The position numbers and the translations under genes were made by a program. Below the pieces are notes generated by a model that did no database searches, was not told the origin of the DNA, and saw only the letters and a list, made by a program, of their open reading frames with translations. Positions 45,185 to 54,122 of a DNA stretch of 64,000 nt are shown in pieces. Source of the DNA: Bacillota bacterium. GTDB taxonomy: Bacteria > Bacillota > UBA4882 > UBA8346. How positions within the stretch are numbered: the first letter of the stretch is position 1; each line of letters starts with the position of its first letter. The stretch covers positions 48,322 to 112,321 of the forward strand of contig JAEYRN010000100.1 of NCBI GenBank assembly GCA_023435565.1. The letters run 5' to 3'.

Positions 45185-46804
45185 ATGGTTCTAACTAAAA
45201 AAATATCCGGAAATATTGTGGATTTAATTAACTCCGTTATTTACCCTGGTACTTTGGAGATTGAAGGCGGTAGAATCATTAATATCACTCGGGGAGGAGG
45301 TGAATATCGGAACTATATTATTCCCGGTTTGGTTGACGCCCATATCCACATTGAAAGCTCAATGCTGGTACCAACGGAATTTGCCAGGTTGGCGGTTACT
45401 CATGGTACTGTTGCCGTAGTATCCGATCCTCATGAAATTGCTAATGTGTTAGGAATAGAAGGGGTCCGTTATATGATTGAAAATGGTAAAAAGGTTCCTC
45501 TTAAGTTTTATTATGGGGTTCCAGCCTGCGTTCCGGCTACCGGTTTCGAAACTTCCGGAGCGGAATTAAATGCCGCCCAAGTCAAAGAGATGTTTCAGAA
45601 GGACAAATTAAAATTTTTAAGTGAAATGATGAATTATCCCGGGGTTATCAAAGGGGACCCGGAAGTAATGGCTAAGATCAGGATAGCTCAAAAATATCAT
45701 AAACCCATTGACGGGCACGCCCCCGGGATAAAAGGAGATGAGCTGAAAAGATACATCCAAGCCGGTATTACTACGGATCATGAGGCTTTTCAACTGGAAG
45801 AGGGTTTGGCAAAAATTAAGGCAGGCATGAAAATTTTAATACGGGAAGGAACGGCTGCCAAGAATTTTTCGGAGTTACACGCACTAATCCCGCAGTACTC
45901 CGATGAATGCATGTTCTGTTGTGACGATAAGCACCCAAACGATTTGGTCCAAGGGCATATAAATGAGTTGGTTAAAATGGCCCTAAAAAAGGGTTATGAC
46001 AAAATGAAAGTCTTAAAATGCGCTACCGTAAACCCGGTGAGACATTACGGCTTGGAGGTCGGCCTTCTTCAAAAAGGGGATCCGGCTGACTTGTTGGTAA
46101 TTGATGATTTTGAAGGTTTTAATATTCAAGAAACTTATATCAATGGCGTATTAGTCGCAAAGGATGGCGTATCTTTAATACCGAAGGTGAAGACCAATGT
46201 GATTAATAACTTTAATGTGAAACCTAAAAGCCCGGTTGACTTCGTATTTAAGGCTGAAACTAATGAGATTGATGTAATTGAAGTTATCGACGGCGAGCTG
46301 GTCACCAATTGGTTGAAAATTGCCCCGAAGGTGGAGCATGGTTATATTAAATCCGATCCGGAACAGGATATTTTAAAAATAGCAGTAGTTAACCGTTATC
46401 AGGATAAGTCTCCGTCGGTGGCTTTTATCAAAAATTTCGGCTTAAGGGAAGGTGCGCTGGCTTCCTCGGTAGCCCACGATTCCCATAATATTGTCGCGGT
46501 GGGGGTATCCGATGAGGATCTAGCCCGGGCGATAAACTTAATTATCGAAAGCCAGGGTGGTCTGGCAATTGTTGGCCCAAACTTTGAAGAGATACTGCCT
46601 CTTCCGGTAGCCGGATTGATGAGCGCCGAAGAGGGGCGGCGGGTGGCTGATGGTTACCAACGAATTGCCGAGAAGGCCAGGTTGTTGGGTTCGAGACTAA
46701 AAGATCCCTTTATGACCATGTCCTTTATGACTTTACTGGTTATCCCGGAACTGAAAATTTCGGATCAAGGTTTATTTGACGGAAAGAAGTTCCGGTTTGT
46801 TTAA
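45185..46804 (+). CDS. ade: Adenine deaminase
   Basis: About 539 residues, an amidohydrolase that converts adenine to hypoxanthine in purine salvage. The metal motif is GLVDAHIHIESSM, followed by VVSDPHEIANVLG, GHAPGIKGDELKRYIQAGITTDHE and the C-terminal DPFMTMSFMTLLVIPELK typical of bacterial Ade. The ATG at 45185 follows AGGAG and gives the usual N-terminus; a GTG at 45155 is less likely. I see no purine riboswitch in the leader. A terminator follows at 46913. Confidence 0.93.
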   Translation: MVLTKKISGNIVDLINSVIYPGTLEIEGGRIINITRGGGEYRNYIIPGLVDAHIHIESSMLVPTEFARLAVTHGTVAVVSDPHEIANVLGIEGVRYMIENGKKVPLKFYYGVPACVPATGFETSGAELNAAQVKEMFQKDKLKFLSEMMNYPGVIKGDPEVMAKIRIAQKYHKPIDGHAPGIKGDELKRYIQAGITTDHEAFQLEEGLAKIKAGMKILIREGTAAKNFSELHALIPQYSDECMFCCDDKHPNDLVQGHINELVKMALKKGYDKMKVLKCATVNPVRHYGLEVGLLQKGDPADLLVIDDFEGFNIQETYINGVLVAKDGVSLIPKVKTNVINNFNVKPKSPVDFVFKAETNEIDVIEVIDGELVTNWLKIAPKVEHGYIKSDPEQDILKIAVVNRYQDKSPSVAFIKNFGLREGALASSVAHDSHNIVAVGVSDEDLARAINLIIESQGGLAIVGPNFEEILPLPVAGLMSAEEGRRVADGYQRIAEKARLLGSRLKDPFMTMSFMTLLVIPELKISDQGLFDGKKFRFV

Positions 46805-46912
46805 TAAATTAATTATAATCAAGATTTGAGGGTTGTTAGATAAAGATTTATCCTGTTTAAGTAATAGATAATACGGATATTGATTTTGATTTTATGTCAA
46901 TTGAGAATTAGT

Positions 46913-46950
46913 AAAGAGCCGGGTTCCCCTGGCTCTTTACTTTTATTTTA
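46913..46950 (+). terminator. Intrinsic terminator downstream of ade
   Basis: AAAGAGCC (46913-46920) pairs with GGCTCTTT (46931-46938), followed by ACTTTTATTTT. Confidence 0.8.
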
Positions 46951-47137
46951 AGAAAATAAAATCTTTAGCAACAGTTTTTCACCCTTATGAGCTTAATATA
47001 CAGCCTTCAACAGGCTCTTGGGAAATTAAAAACTGCCAAACAACCGGATGGAATAATAAAGAATGTTTCTTAACATAGGCTTAATATTGATTTTAAAATG
47101 ACTTAAATTAAATATTTTATTATTTTAATTAGATGGT

Positions 47138-47165
47138 TTTATAATTTCTTACATTTCTTTTGTTA
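47138..47165 (+). promoter_or_regulatory. Possible Pho box upstream of pstC
   Basis: Three TTxxxA-like hexamers, TTTATA, TTACAT and TTGTTA, repeat every 11 bases, like the direct repeats bound by PhoP/PhoB-type regulators in Bacillota. The region 46951-47406 has no gene; a 70-residue ORF at 47198 runs through a hairpin repeat and looks spurious. Confidence 0.35.
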
Positions 47166-47217
47166 TAGTCGAACTAATACTTCTTTTAAGCTTATTTATG
47201 GGGCCAACCACCCCTAA

Positions 47218-47287
47218 CCCCTCCTCAAGGAGGGGATTTCGAGATTGTGCGGGGACACCCCGCACCCCGGCAGCATTGGCATGCTGC
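47218..47287. repeat. Cluster of three perfect hairpins
   Basis: CCCCTCCT/AGGAGGGG (47218-47235), GTGCGGGG/CCCCGCAC (47247-47265) and GCAGCAT/ATGCTGC (47270-47287) follow one another. The GC-rich block is unlike the surrounding AT-rich DNA and lies between the possible Pho box and pstC. It looks like an inserted repeat element. CCACCCCTAACCCCTCC-type sequences are common dispersed repeats in bacteria. Confidence 0.7.
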
Positions 47288-47406
47288 ACTTGCCTTAAAT
47301 ATTTAAATCAACCGTTCGGGAAAAAGGTAATTATAAAATTCGCTCAATTGAGGTGGACTGAAGCAAATTCTCAAATATTCAGTGTTATGAGTAACGGAGG
47401 GCATAA

Positions 47407-48276
47407 ATGACGAATCAGGAGAGGACAAACCAAAAAGAACGAAACATTACCGGTTTACTTTTTGGGATAGCATCGGTAGCGGTAACAGGGGTAATTTTAA
47501 TTATCTTGTTTGTTTTAAAGGAAGGCTGGCCGGTACTGATAAAATATGGTCCGATTGCATTAATCTCTAATAAAGTTTGGCAGCCAATGACCGGTAATTA
47601 CGGTTTGCTCCCTTTAATAGTAGGGTCCACCTATGTGTCATTATTGTCGTTAGTGATCGGAGTACCGCTGGGAGTAGGTTGCGCTATTTTTATGGCGGAA
47701 ATTGCTTCGGAAAATGTATGTAAATTAATCCGCCCGGCTATCAACCTTTTGGCGGGGATACCATCGGTTGTCTACGGCTTTTTTGGTTTGGTGGTTTTAG
47801 TTCCAGCCTTGCGGGTAATAATCGGTGGGCTTGGATTTAGTTTATTTGCCGGTGGCATTATTTTGGCAATTATGATATTACCAACTATTATTAGTGTTTC
47901 CGAAGATGCAATCAGGGCGGTGCCTAAGGATTTTAAAGAAGCTTCTCTGGCTTTGGGAGCCACCCATTGGCAAACTATATACAAAGTACTAGTGCCGGCG
48001 GCCCGTTCCGGGATTATGGCGGCGATAGTTTTGGGTATGGGAAGAGCAATCGGAGAAACCATGGCGGTAATCATGATTACCGGGAATACTCCATTAGTAC
48101 CTAAATCCATATTTGATCCCGGGGCTACTCTTACCGGTACTATCGGCCAAGAGTGGGCTTACGCATCGGGAGAACATGCCGGAGCGTTATTTACAATAGG
48201 AATATTCTTATTTGGCTTAATCATGATCATAAATTCAATCGCCTTATTCTTTTCCAGAAAGAAGGTTGGAGCTTGA
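47407..48276 (+). CDS. pstC: Phosphate ABC transporter permease PstC
   Basis: A 289-residue inner-membrane permease with about six helices. It carries the family LAGIPSVVYGFFGL and the ABC-contact loop EASLALGATHWQTIYKVLVPAA, followed by GMGRAIGETMAV. It forms the channel of the high-affinity phosphate importer with PstA. GGAGGGC precedes the ATG. The pstA start overlaps its stop by one base. No pstS gene precedes it, which is unusual. Confidence 0.95.
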   Translation: MTNQERTNQKERNITGLLFGIASVAVTGVILIILFVLKEGWPVLIKYGPIALISNKVWQPMTGNYGLLPLIVGSTYVSLLSLVIGVPLGVGCAIFMAEIASENVCKLIRPAINLLAGIPSVVYGFFGLVVLVPALRVIIGGLGFSLFAGGIILAIMILPTIISVSEDAIRAVPKDFKEASLALGATHWQTIYKVLVPAARSGIMAAIVLGMGRAIGETMAVIMITGNTPLVPKSIFDPGATLTGTIGQEWAYASGEHAGALFTIGIFLFGLIMIINSIALFFSRKKVGA

Positions 48277-49112
48277 TGCGGCGTAAATCAAAAATTTTTC
48301 AGGCAGCCGCTTTTACATTGCTTTGGGTAACGGCTTTGATAACTATCGGATTTTTGGTATTAATTATCTTTTTTATTTTAAAAGAAGGAATACCCTCGAT
48401 AAGCTGGGAATTTTTGACTGCTAATCCGAAACGGATGGGCCGGGAAGGCGGAATTTTTCCGACGATCATCGGTTCATTATATTTAACAATAGTATCATTA
48501 ATAATTGCAACTCCTATCGGAGTCGGCGCGGCAATCTACTTGACCGAATATACCAATGAGGGAGCAGCTACCCGGGTAATCCGTTTCGCCACTGAAACCC
48601 TGGCCGGAGTACCTTCGATTATTTTTGGACTATTCGGGTTCGCTTTTTTGGTTACCTTTCTAGGTTTAGGATTTTCAATTATATCGGGAGCGATTACTTT
48701 GGCTTTAATGTTGCTTCCAACCATTATCCGTACTTCGGAGGAAGCAATTAAGTCAGTTCCTAATTCTTACCGGGAGGGAAGTTTGGCTTTGGGAGCAACC
48801 AAGTGGGTTACTATTTCAAAAGTGGTGATCCCGGCGGCTCTACCCGGAATTGTCACCGGACTGATTTTAGGAGTTGGCCGGGCAATTGGGGAAACGGCGG
48901 CGGTTTGGTTGACTGTTGGCGGAGCGTTAAGACTGCCGATTTCGATTATGGATTCGGCCCGACCGATGACCCTACACCTATACACTTTGGCTGCGGAAGG
49001 AATTTCGCTGCCCCGCGCTTACGCAACGGCAAGTGTTTTAATAATTTGTATTTGGATTATTAATACTTTAGCAAATTTCTTAATGTCCCGTTTTGCATTA
49101 AAACTCAGATAA
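48276..49112 (+). CDS. pstA: Phosphate ABC transporter permease PstA
   Basis: A 278-residue permease paralogous to PstC, with six helices, LAGVPSIIFGLFGF and the contact loop REGSLALGATKWVTISKVVIPAA, then GVGRAIGETAAVW. The ATG at 48276 overlaps the pstC TGA (TGATG), so translation is coupled. An in-frame extension into pstC exists but has no ribosome site. An inverted repeat separates it from pstB. Confidence 0.95.
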   Translation: MRRKSKIFQAAAFTLLWVTALITIGFLVLIIFFILKEGIPSISWEFLTANPKRMGREGGIFPTIIGSLYLTIVSLIIATPIGVGAAIYLTEYTNEGAATRVIRFATETLAGVPSIIFGLFGFAFLVTFLGLGFSIISGAITLALMLLPTIIRTSEEAIKSVPNSYREGSLALGATKWVTISKVVIPAALPGIVTGLILGVGRAIGETAAVWLTVGGALRLPISIMDSARPMTLHLYTLAAEGISLPRAYATASVLIICIWIINTLANFLMSRFALKLR

Positions 49113-49156
49113 TTGTTTACTTCGGATTGTGGGGGACATGAAAGATACTTATTAGC

Positions 49157-49232
49157 TTCTCTGTGTCTCAGTGTCTCCGTGTCTCCGTGGCTAAACCATT
49201 ATTGGCCACAGAGACTCAGAGACCCAGAGAAA
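49157..49232. repeat. Imperfect inverted repeat of GCCACAGAGACACGG elements
   Basis: The left arm CTCTGTGTCTC...CCGTGGC and the right arm GCCACAGAGACTCAGAG surround about 13 bases, giving a hairpin of roughly 30 pairs with mismatches. A single copy of the arm sits at 40912. It lies between pstA and pstB and might lower readthrough into pstB. Confidence 0.7.
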
Positions 49233-49284
49233 GAACTTTATAGGTAAAGAACTTCGGTAAGGCTTAGTCAGGAGGCTAAAATAA

Positions 49285-50040
49285 ATGGATTTAAAAGTTA
49301 AAGCTGAAAATTTCAACTTGTATTATGGTCAGTTTCAGGCTTTGAAAGAAATCAGTATGGATATATACCCAAAAACTGTAACAGCCCTCATCGGGCCTTC
49401 CGGTTGCGGGAAGACTACTTTTCTGCGTTCATTGAACCGAATGAATGATTTAATTGACGGGGTAAGGATCGAAGGCTGTATAGAATTGGACAGCGCCGAC
49501 ATTTATGACCCAAAAACGGATGTGGTCGGATTACGGAAAAGAGTGGGAATGGTCTTTCAAAAACCAAATCCATTTCCGATGTCGATTTATGATAATATCG
49601 CATATGGTCCTCGGATACACGGCATAAAGGACAAACTGAGCTTGAATGAAATCGTAGAACGAAGCTTGGTTGGGGCTGCGCTCTGGAATGAAGTCAAAGA
49701 CAGATTAAATACACCTGCCCTTAGGCTCTCAGGCGGGCAACAACAACGGCTTTGTATCGCCAGATTACTGGCGGTTGAACCTGATGTGCTTTTAATGGAT
49801 GAACCGGCTTCAGCCTTGGATCCGATATCCACTGGGAAGGTGGAGGATTTGATAGCGGAGTTAAAAAAAGACTATACCATAATAATTGTTACCCATAACA
49901 TGCAGCAGGCGGCTAGAATATCCGATCATTTAGGTTTCTTTCTTTTGGGACGTTTAGTGGAGTATGGCCTTACCGAAAAAGTAATGACCAATCCGGAGCA
50001 TAAGGAGACTGAGGATTATCTTACCGGAAGGTTCGGTTAA
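49285..50040 (+). CDS. pstB: Phosphate ABC transporter ATPase PstB
   Basis: A 251-residue ATPase that powers phosphate import. Walker A is GPSGCGKTT, the Q-loop is VFQKPNPFPMSIYDNIAYG, the signature LSGGQQQRLCIARLL, Walker B LLMDEPASALDP, and the H-loop VTHNMQQAAR. The sequence FYYG-like start (NLYYGQFQALK) is characteristic of PstB. CAGGAGG precedes the ATG. phoU follows after 230 bases. Confidence 0.96.
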   Translation: MDLKVKAENFNLYYGQFQALKEISMDIYPKTVTALIGPSGCGKTTFLRSLNRMNDLIDGVRIEGCIELDSADIYDPKTDVVGLRKRVGMVFQKPNPFPMSIYDNIAYGPRIHGIKDKLSLNEIVERSLVGAALWNEVKDRLNTPALRLSGGQQQRLCIARLLAVEPDVLLMDEPASALDPISTGKVEDLIAELKKDYTIIIVTHNMQQAARISDHLGFFLLGRLVEYGLTEKVMTNPEHKETEDYLTGRFG

Positions 50041-50271
50041 ACTATGGATACCGTTTTTAGCTTTACTCAACTTAAGGAATTGCATAATTCATGATTTAAG
50101 CTTTGGCTCACAATATATTGATAGATACATCTGGGCTAGTCACTATATAATGTGGCAAAAAGGTTTATTAAGGTAGTTATGCAATTCCCTCAACTGGTAT
50201 TTATTTTGATTTTTATGTATACTTTTATTTAGGAGACTGACTAATTTTAATAAATTATCGAGGTGAATCCG

Positions 50272-50928
50272 ATGACTCGGGAAGGTTTTGATAAAGCTTT
50301 AAGTCAGTTACAACAGGAAATGTTACGGATGGGCAGTATGGTTGAGGAAGCCATCCATCTTGCGGTACAGGCGTTATCCGGCCAAGACTTAAAATTAGCC
50401 CAAAAAATCATTGACGGTGATGATTTGATTGATGATCTATCTAATAAGATTGAAGATGATTGTATCAGATTGATTGCTTTACAACAACCACTGGCTAGGG
50501 ATTTACGGGTAATAACCACGGTTTTAAAGACCGTAACTGACTTGGAGCGAATCGCCGACCATGCCACCAATATTGCGGAAATTGTTCAAAGAATCGGTAA
50601 CGCCCGTTTGATCAAACCTTTAGTCGATATTCCTAAAATGGCCGTGATGGCTGAAGGAATGATCCGTGATAGTCTGAAATCTTTTGTCGACCGGGATGTT
50701 GATTTTGCCAAGAAGACTTGTTTGAAAGATGATGAGGTCGATAAATTATACGAGATGCTCTTTAATGAGCTTACCGGTTTTATAATGGCCGGAGGCGACT
50801 CGGAAAAGGTAGTTCAAGCTTTAAATCTTTTATTTGTCGCCCGATATCTGGAAAGGGTGGGGGACCATGCTACGAATATCGGTGAAAGGACAATATATCT
50901 GGTAACCGGGAGAAATGAAAAGTATTGA
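50272..50928 (+). CDS. phoU: Phosphate-specific transport accessory protein PhoU
   Basis: A 218-residue all-helical protein with two PhoU repeats (residues about 5-105 and 110-215), each with the metal-binding ExxxD pattern (e.g. DLERIADHATNIAE and YLERVGDHATNIGE). It links PstSCAB activity to the PhoR kinase and restrains signalling under phosphate sufficiency. The ATG at 50272 follows GAGGTG and is preferred to the GTG at 50263. Confidence 0.95.
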   Translation: MTREGFDKALSQLQQEMLRMGSMVEEAIHLAVQALSGQDLKLAQKIIDGDDLIDDLSNKIEDDCIRLIALQQPLARDLRVITTVLKTVTDLERIADHATNIAEIVQRIGNARLIKPLVDIPKMAVMAEGMIRDSLKSFVDRDVDFAKKTCLKDDEVDKLYEMLFNELTGFIMAGGDSEKVVQALNLLFVARYLERVGDHATNIGERTIYLVTGRNEKY

Positions 50929-50990
50929 TCGCAAGATTATGAGGGTTGGCTCCGAAGGGGATTTATTATCCGAGCATAAGGGGTGGGAGG

Positions 50991-51719
50991 ATGCCCAAAA
51001 GGATATTAATAATCGATGATGAACCGATGATTGTGGAATCGGTTAGTTATAATTTAAAACAGGAAGGTTTTGAGGTTGTAACGGCGGGAGACGGTGAGGC
51101 TGGGCTTAAACTTGCCGAGACCGGTAATTTTGATTTGATTCTTTTGGACTTGATGCTTCCGGGAATCGATGGGCTTGAGATCTGCCGGACCCTCCGAAAA
51201 CAGTCCGATATTCCTATTATCATGTTAACCGCAAAAGAAGGAGAGATTGATCGAGTACTCGGCCTGGAACTAGGGGCGGATGATTATATTACCAAACCCT
51301 TTAGCATGCGTGAATTATTGGCCAGGGTCAAAACGGTTTTAAAACGAATTGTCAACAACAATGAACCCGTTGTCCAACAGCAACAACCGCAATCGCTAAT
51401 GAGCGGCGGATTAAAGATTGACCTTTTAGGGCATGAAGTGTCGGTAAACGGACAAGCAATTAATCTTTCAAGCAAGGAATTTGAATTATTAAGGGTTTTG
51501 GCTACTCACCCCGGCCAGGTGTTGACAAGGGAACAATTGCTGAATCTGGTTTGGGGCAATGATTATTACGGCGATACCCGGACTGTTGATGTCCATATCC
51601 GATGGATCCGAGAAAAGATTGAGGATGACCCGGGTAATCCTCTGTATATAATTACCGTCAGGGGAGTCGGTTATAAATTTAAGAAGAATTTACGAAGAGA
51701 GGTCGGCCATGAAGTTTAA
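50991..51719 (+). CDS. phoB: PhoB/PhoP-type response regulator
   Basis: A 242-residue OmpR/PhoB-family regulator. The receiver domain has IIDDEP, phosphoacceptor Asp in LILLDLMLPG, and LTAKEGE and ITKPF. A winged-helix DNA-binding domain follows (LSSKEFELLRVLATHPGQVLTREQLL, VDVHIRWIREKI). The ATG at 50991 follows GGGAGG; an in-frame start at 50946 would precede the ribosome site. The phoR ATG lies 11 bases inside its 3' end. It probably controls the pst operon. Confidence 0.93.
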   Translation: MPKRILIIDDEPMIVESVSYNLKQEGFEVVTAGDGEAGLKLAETGNFDLILLDLMLPGIDGLEICRTLRKQSDIPIIMLTAKEGEIDRVLGLELGADDYITKPFSMRELLARVKTVLKRIVNNNEPVVQQQQPQSLMSGGLKIDLLGHEVSVNGQAINLSSKEFELLRVLATHPGQVLTREQLLNLVWGNDYYGDTRTVDVHIRWIREKIEDDPGNPLYIITVRGVGYKFKKNLRREVGHEV

Positions 51720-53466
51720 AACACGCCTCTTTCTTTTTTATATTACTGTTATCGGTATTATGACCATCGTTCTAGCGGTTAACTTTATTAACTTTATTGA
51801 AAAAAGGGTTATAAGGATAACTGAGGAAAACCTTTTTGTCCAAACAAAGTTACTGGCTGGTAAATTGGGTATTGAGGGTATAAATGACCGGCGGCTTTTA
51901 ACTGATTCCGTTTACGAAGCTTCCCGTAATACCGGATCCCGGGTTACAATTATCGACCTCGACGGAAACGTTTTAGAGGATTCTTCCGAAGACCCCGCCA
52001 AGATGGAAAACCATAAAGGGCGTCTCGAAATAGTCAAGGCTTTATCGGGAGAACCGGGAATAGACCGGCGTTTTAGTCAGACTTTAAACCGGAAGTTTGT
52101 CTATGTAGCTTACCCAGTTAAAATAAATAACCGAATTACCGGTATTGTCAGAATAGCTAAGGACCAGAAGGAACTGAACCAATTTATATTACAATTACGA
52201 ACCATAATTGTTTTAAGTGTTTTAGGGGCCGCGCTTATTGCTTTGTTTTACGGGATAATTTCGATCCATCGTTTCACTGATCCCATTAATGAACTACAAA
52301 GGGTGGCAGTTAGTTTTGCCCGTGGCGATTTAGAGGAGCGGGTCCGACATTTTGGCAGAGATGAATTGGCCGATCTGGGGCTGGCTTTTAACGGTATGGC
52401 GCAGCGTTTATCGGAATCCTTTATGATGCTTGGCGATGAGAAAAGAAAATTAGAAGTAATTCTGGAGACTTTAAGCGACGGTATTTTAGTGATTGACCGT
52501 GAATTCAAAATTATCTTAACCAACACCGCTGCGGATACTATTTTGGGATTCGGGAGCGGGGATGTTCGGGGACGGCCGATTATGGAAGTGGTACTGAACC
52601 ACCATTTACTAGATCTAATCAAGGATGTTAGTTTGAGCAAGCATTCTTTTGAAAGCGAATTAAACCTCTATTATCCAAGAAATCTACAGTTGCAAGTTTT
52701 TCTGGCGCCATTAAAGGATGAAACCGGGATGTTAACGGGGACAATCATTGCACTCCATGATTTATCCCAACTGCGCCATTTGGAAAGGGTCCGCCAGGAT
52801 TTTGTCGGAAATGTATCCCATGAGTTAAGGACTCCGATTACCTCCATAAAAGCGATGACTGAAACTCTGCTGGGAGGGGCCAAAAATGACGAAGATACAT
52901 TAGACCGCTATTTGAACGCTATTAATCATGAAAGCGACCGGATGAGTAATTTGGTCAATGATCTTTTGGATCTGGCCAAGCTGGACGCTAACTTGGAAAT
53001 AAGCCGGGAACCTTTTGACTTGATTGATCTGTTCAAAGAAGTCCGGGAGCGTTTTTTACCCGAGGGCGGACGGACGCCGAATTTTGACCTTAACCTTCCT
53101 AATGTAGTTTTACCAAAAGTCTTCGCTAACCGGGATCAAATTAAGCAAGTATTAATTAATTTGTTGGATAACGCTTTTAAATATACTCCGGTTGAAGGTC
53201 AGGTCAGACTGTCGGCGTGGCTTGAAGGTGAATGGGTCAGGGTGGCGGTGGCGGACACGGGGATTGGGATTCCTCAAGATGAATTGGGCCGGATTTTTGA
53301 GCGTTTTTACCGGGTTGATAAGGGGAGGTCCAGGGTCAAGGGAGGAACCGGACTGGGGCTTGCCATCGTCAAGCACATAGTGGAAGGGCATGGAGGTAGG
53401 ATTGAAGTGGAGAGTTCGCTAAACCAGGGTTCCGTGTTTAGCTTTACGTTACCGTGGCGGGAATAG
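51709..53466 (+). CDS. phoR: Phosphate sensor histidine kinase PhoR
   Basis: A 585-residue kinase. A TM helix near 8-28, an extracytoplasmic Cache-like domain, a second TM helix near 165-185 and HAMP (RFTDPINELQRV) precede a PAS domain (about 245-345). The HisKA H-box is VGNVSHELRTPITSIKAM, and the ATPase domain has NLLDNAFKY, DTGIGIP and GTGLGLAIV. It overlaps phoB by 11 bases and ends the pst-pho block. Confidence 0.93.
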   Translation: MKFKTRLFLFYITVIGIMTIVLAVNFINFIEKRVIRITEENLFVQTKLLAGKLGIEGINDRRLLTDSVYEASRNTGSRVTIIDLDGNVLEDSSEDPAKMENHKGRLEIVKALSGEPGIDRRFSQTLNRKFVYVAYPVKINNRITGIVRIAKDQKELNQFILQLRTIIVLSVLGAALIALFYGIISIHRFTDPINELQRVAVSFARGDLEERVRHFGRDELADLGLAFNGMAQRLSESFMMLGDEKRKLEVILETLSDGILVIDREFKIILTNTAADTILGFGSGDVRGRPIMEVVLNHHLLDLIKDVSLSKHSFESELNLYYPRNLQLQVFLAPLKDETGMLTGTIIALHDLSQLRHLERVRQDFVGNVSHELRTPITSIKAMTETLLGGAKNDEDTLDRYLNAINHESDRMSNLVNDLLDLAKLDANLEISREPFDLIDLFKEVRERFLPEGGRTPNFDLNLPNVVLPKVFANRDQIKQVLINLLDNAFKYTPVEGQVRLSAWLEGEWVRVAVADTGIGIPQDELGRIFERFYRVDKGRSRVKGGTGLGLAIVKHIVEGHGGRIEVESSLNQGSVFSFTLPWRE

Positions 53467-53479
53467 AAGTTTGAATTGT

Positions 53480-53527
53480 GAAGAGTGAAGTCTGAAATAA
53501 ATAACCAGATTCACTCTTCTTTTTTTA
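53480..53527 (+). terminator. Intrinsic terminator after phoR
   Basis: GAAGAGTGAA (53480-53489) pairs with TTCACTCTTC (53510-53519), followed by a T-run. Confidence 0.8.
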
Positions 53528-53542
53528 TACTTCAAACTTTAT

Positions 53543-54040
53543 TCACCCGACTTGAGCAAAAGCCACCACATAGTTATGACCATGGATTTTGGCGCATTTG
53601 GGGCAGGTTGTGAAGTAAAAGTAATATTTATGAGTTTGTTTCCCTTTTGAAGTCACATAGGTTTCCATTGCTTTGATCCATTTCGGCACAGCATTGTAAG
53701 GACCGTCGAAAACTTTACTTAAGAAAGTTCCGGTTAACTTGACATTTTCAGTTCCCGGGACTTCTTTGGTGACGGAGAGATATAATTCCGATTTCCAAGG
53801 CGAAGGGTCGTAAGCCAAGACCAAAAAGTCTTTTAAATCGGGAGCGGCGCCCGCTTCCTGAGCTTGGTTCCACATCCGGCTCATTGTCGAATTGAGGGTC
53901 CAGGGCAGCGGCATGTGGAAAAGTTGAGGAATGGTACCTATAATGAAGAGTTTGTCTTGCCATTGGTGGGTTTTTTCATCCCAGGGCGTAGTGTCGAATT
54001 TGGGACAGCAAGGTTCGGCGTTTGAGTTCTTTTGACTCAT
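53543..54040 (-). CDS. Conserved Cys-containing protein (hydrolase-annotated family)
   Basis: A 165-residue soluble protein. It has an N-terminal CCPKFDTTPW, a middle KLTGTFLSKVFDGPY and a C-terminal TTCPKCAKIHGHNYVVAFAQ, giving CC and CxxC cysteines that could bind metal. I recall this protein as a widespread family loosely annotated as hydrolase, with no confirmed activity. The ATG at 54040 follows AAAGGAGG and is preferred to a longer in-frame start. It is monocistronic. Confidence 0.75.
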   Translation of the reverse strand: MSQKNSNAEPCCPKFDTTPWDEKTHQWQDKLFIIGTIPQLFHMPLPWTLNSTMSRMWNQAQEAGAAPDLKDFLVLAYDPSPWKSELYLSVTKEVPGTENVKLTGTFLSKVFDGPYNAVPKWIKAMETYVTSKGKQTHKYYFYFTTCPKCAKIHGHNYVVAFAQVG

Positions 54041-54122
54041 AGGATTAAGCCTCCTTTTAATTCCATCAATGCGGATTACCATATCTTTTTAAATTTTAGC
54101 AAAGATACTTGACAGCATTATG

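Noticed and set aside
47198..47410. 70-residue ORF upstream of pstC
   Set aside because: It spans the GC-rich hairpin cluster; the sequence is Pro/Cys/Thr-rich and has no ribosome site.
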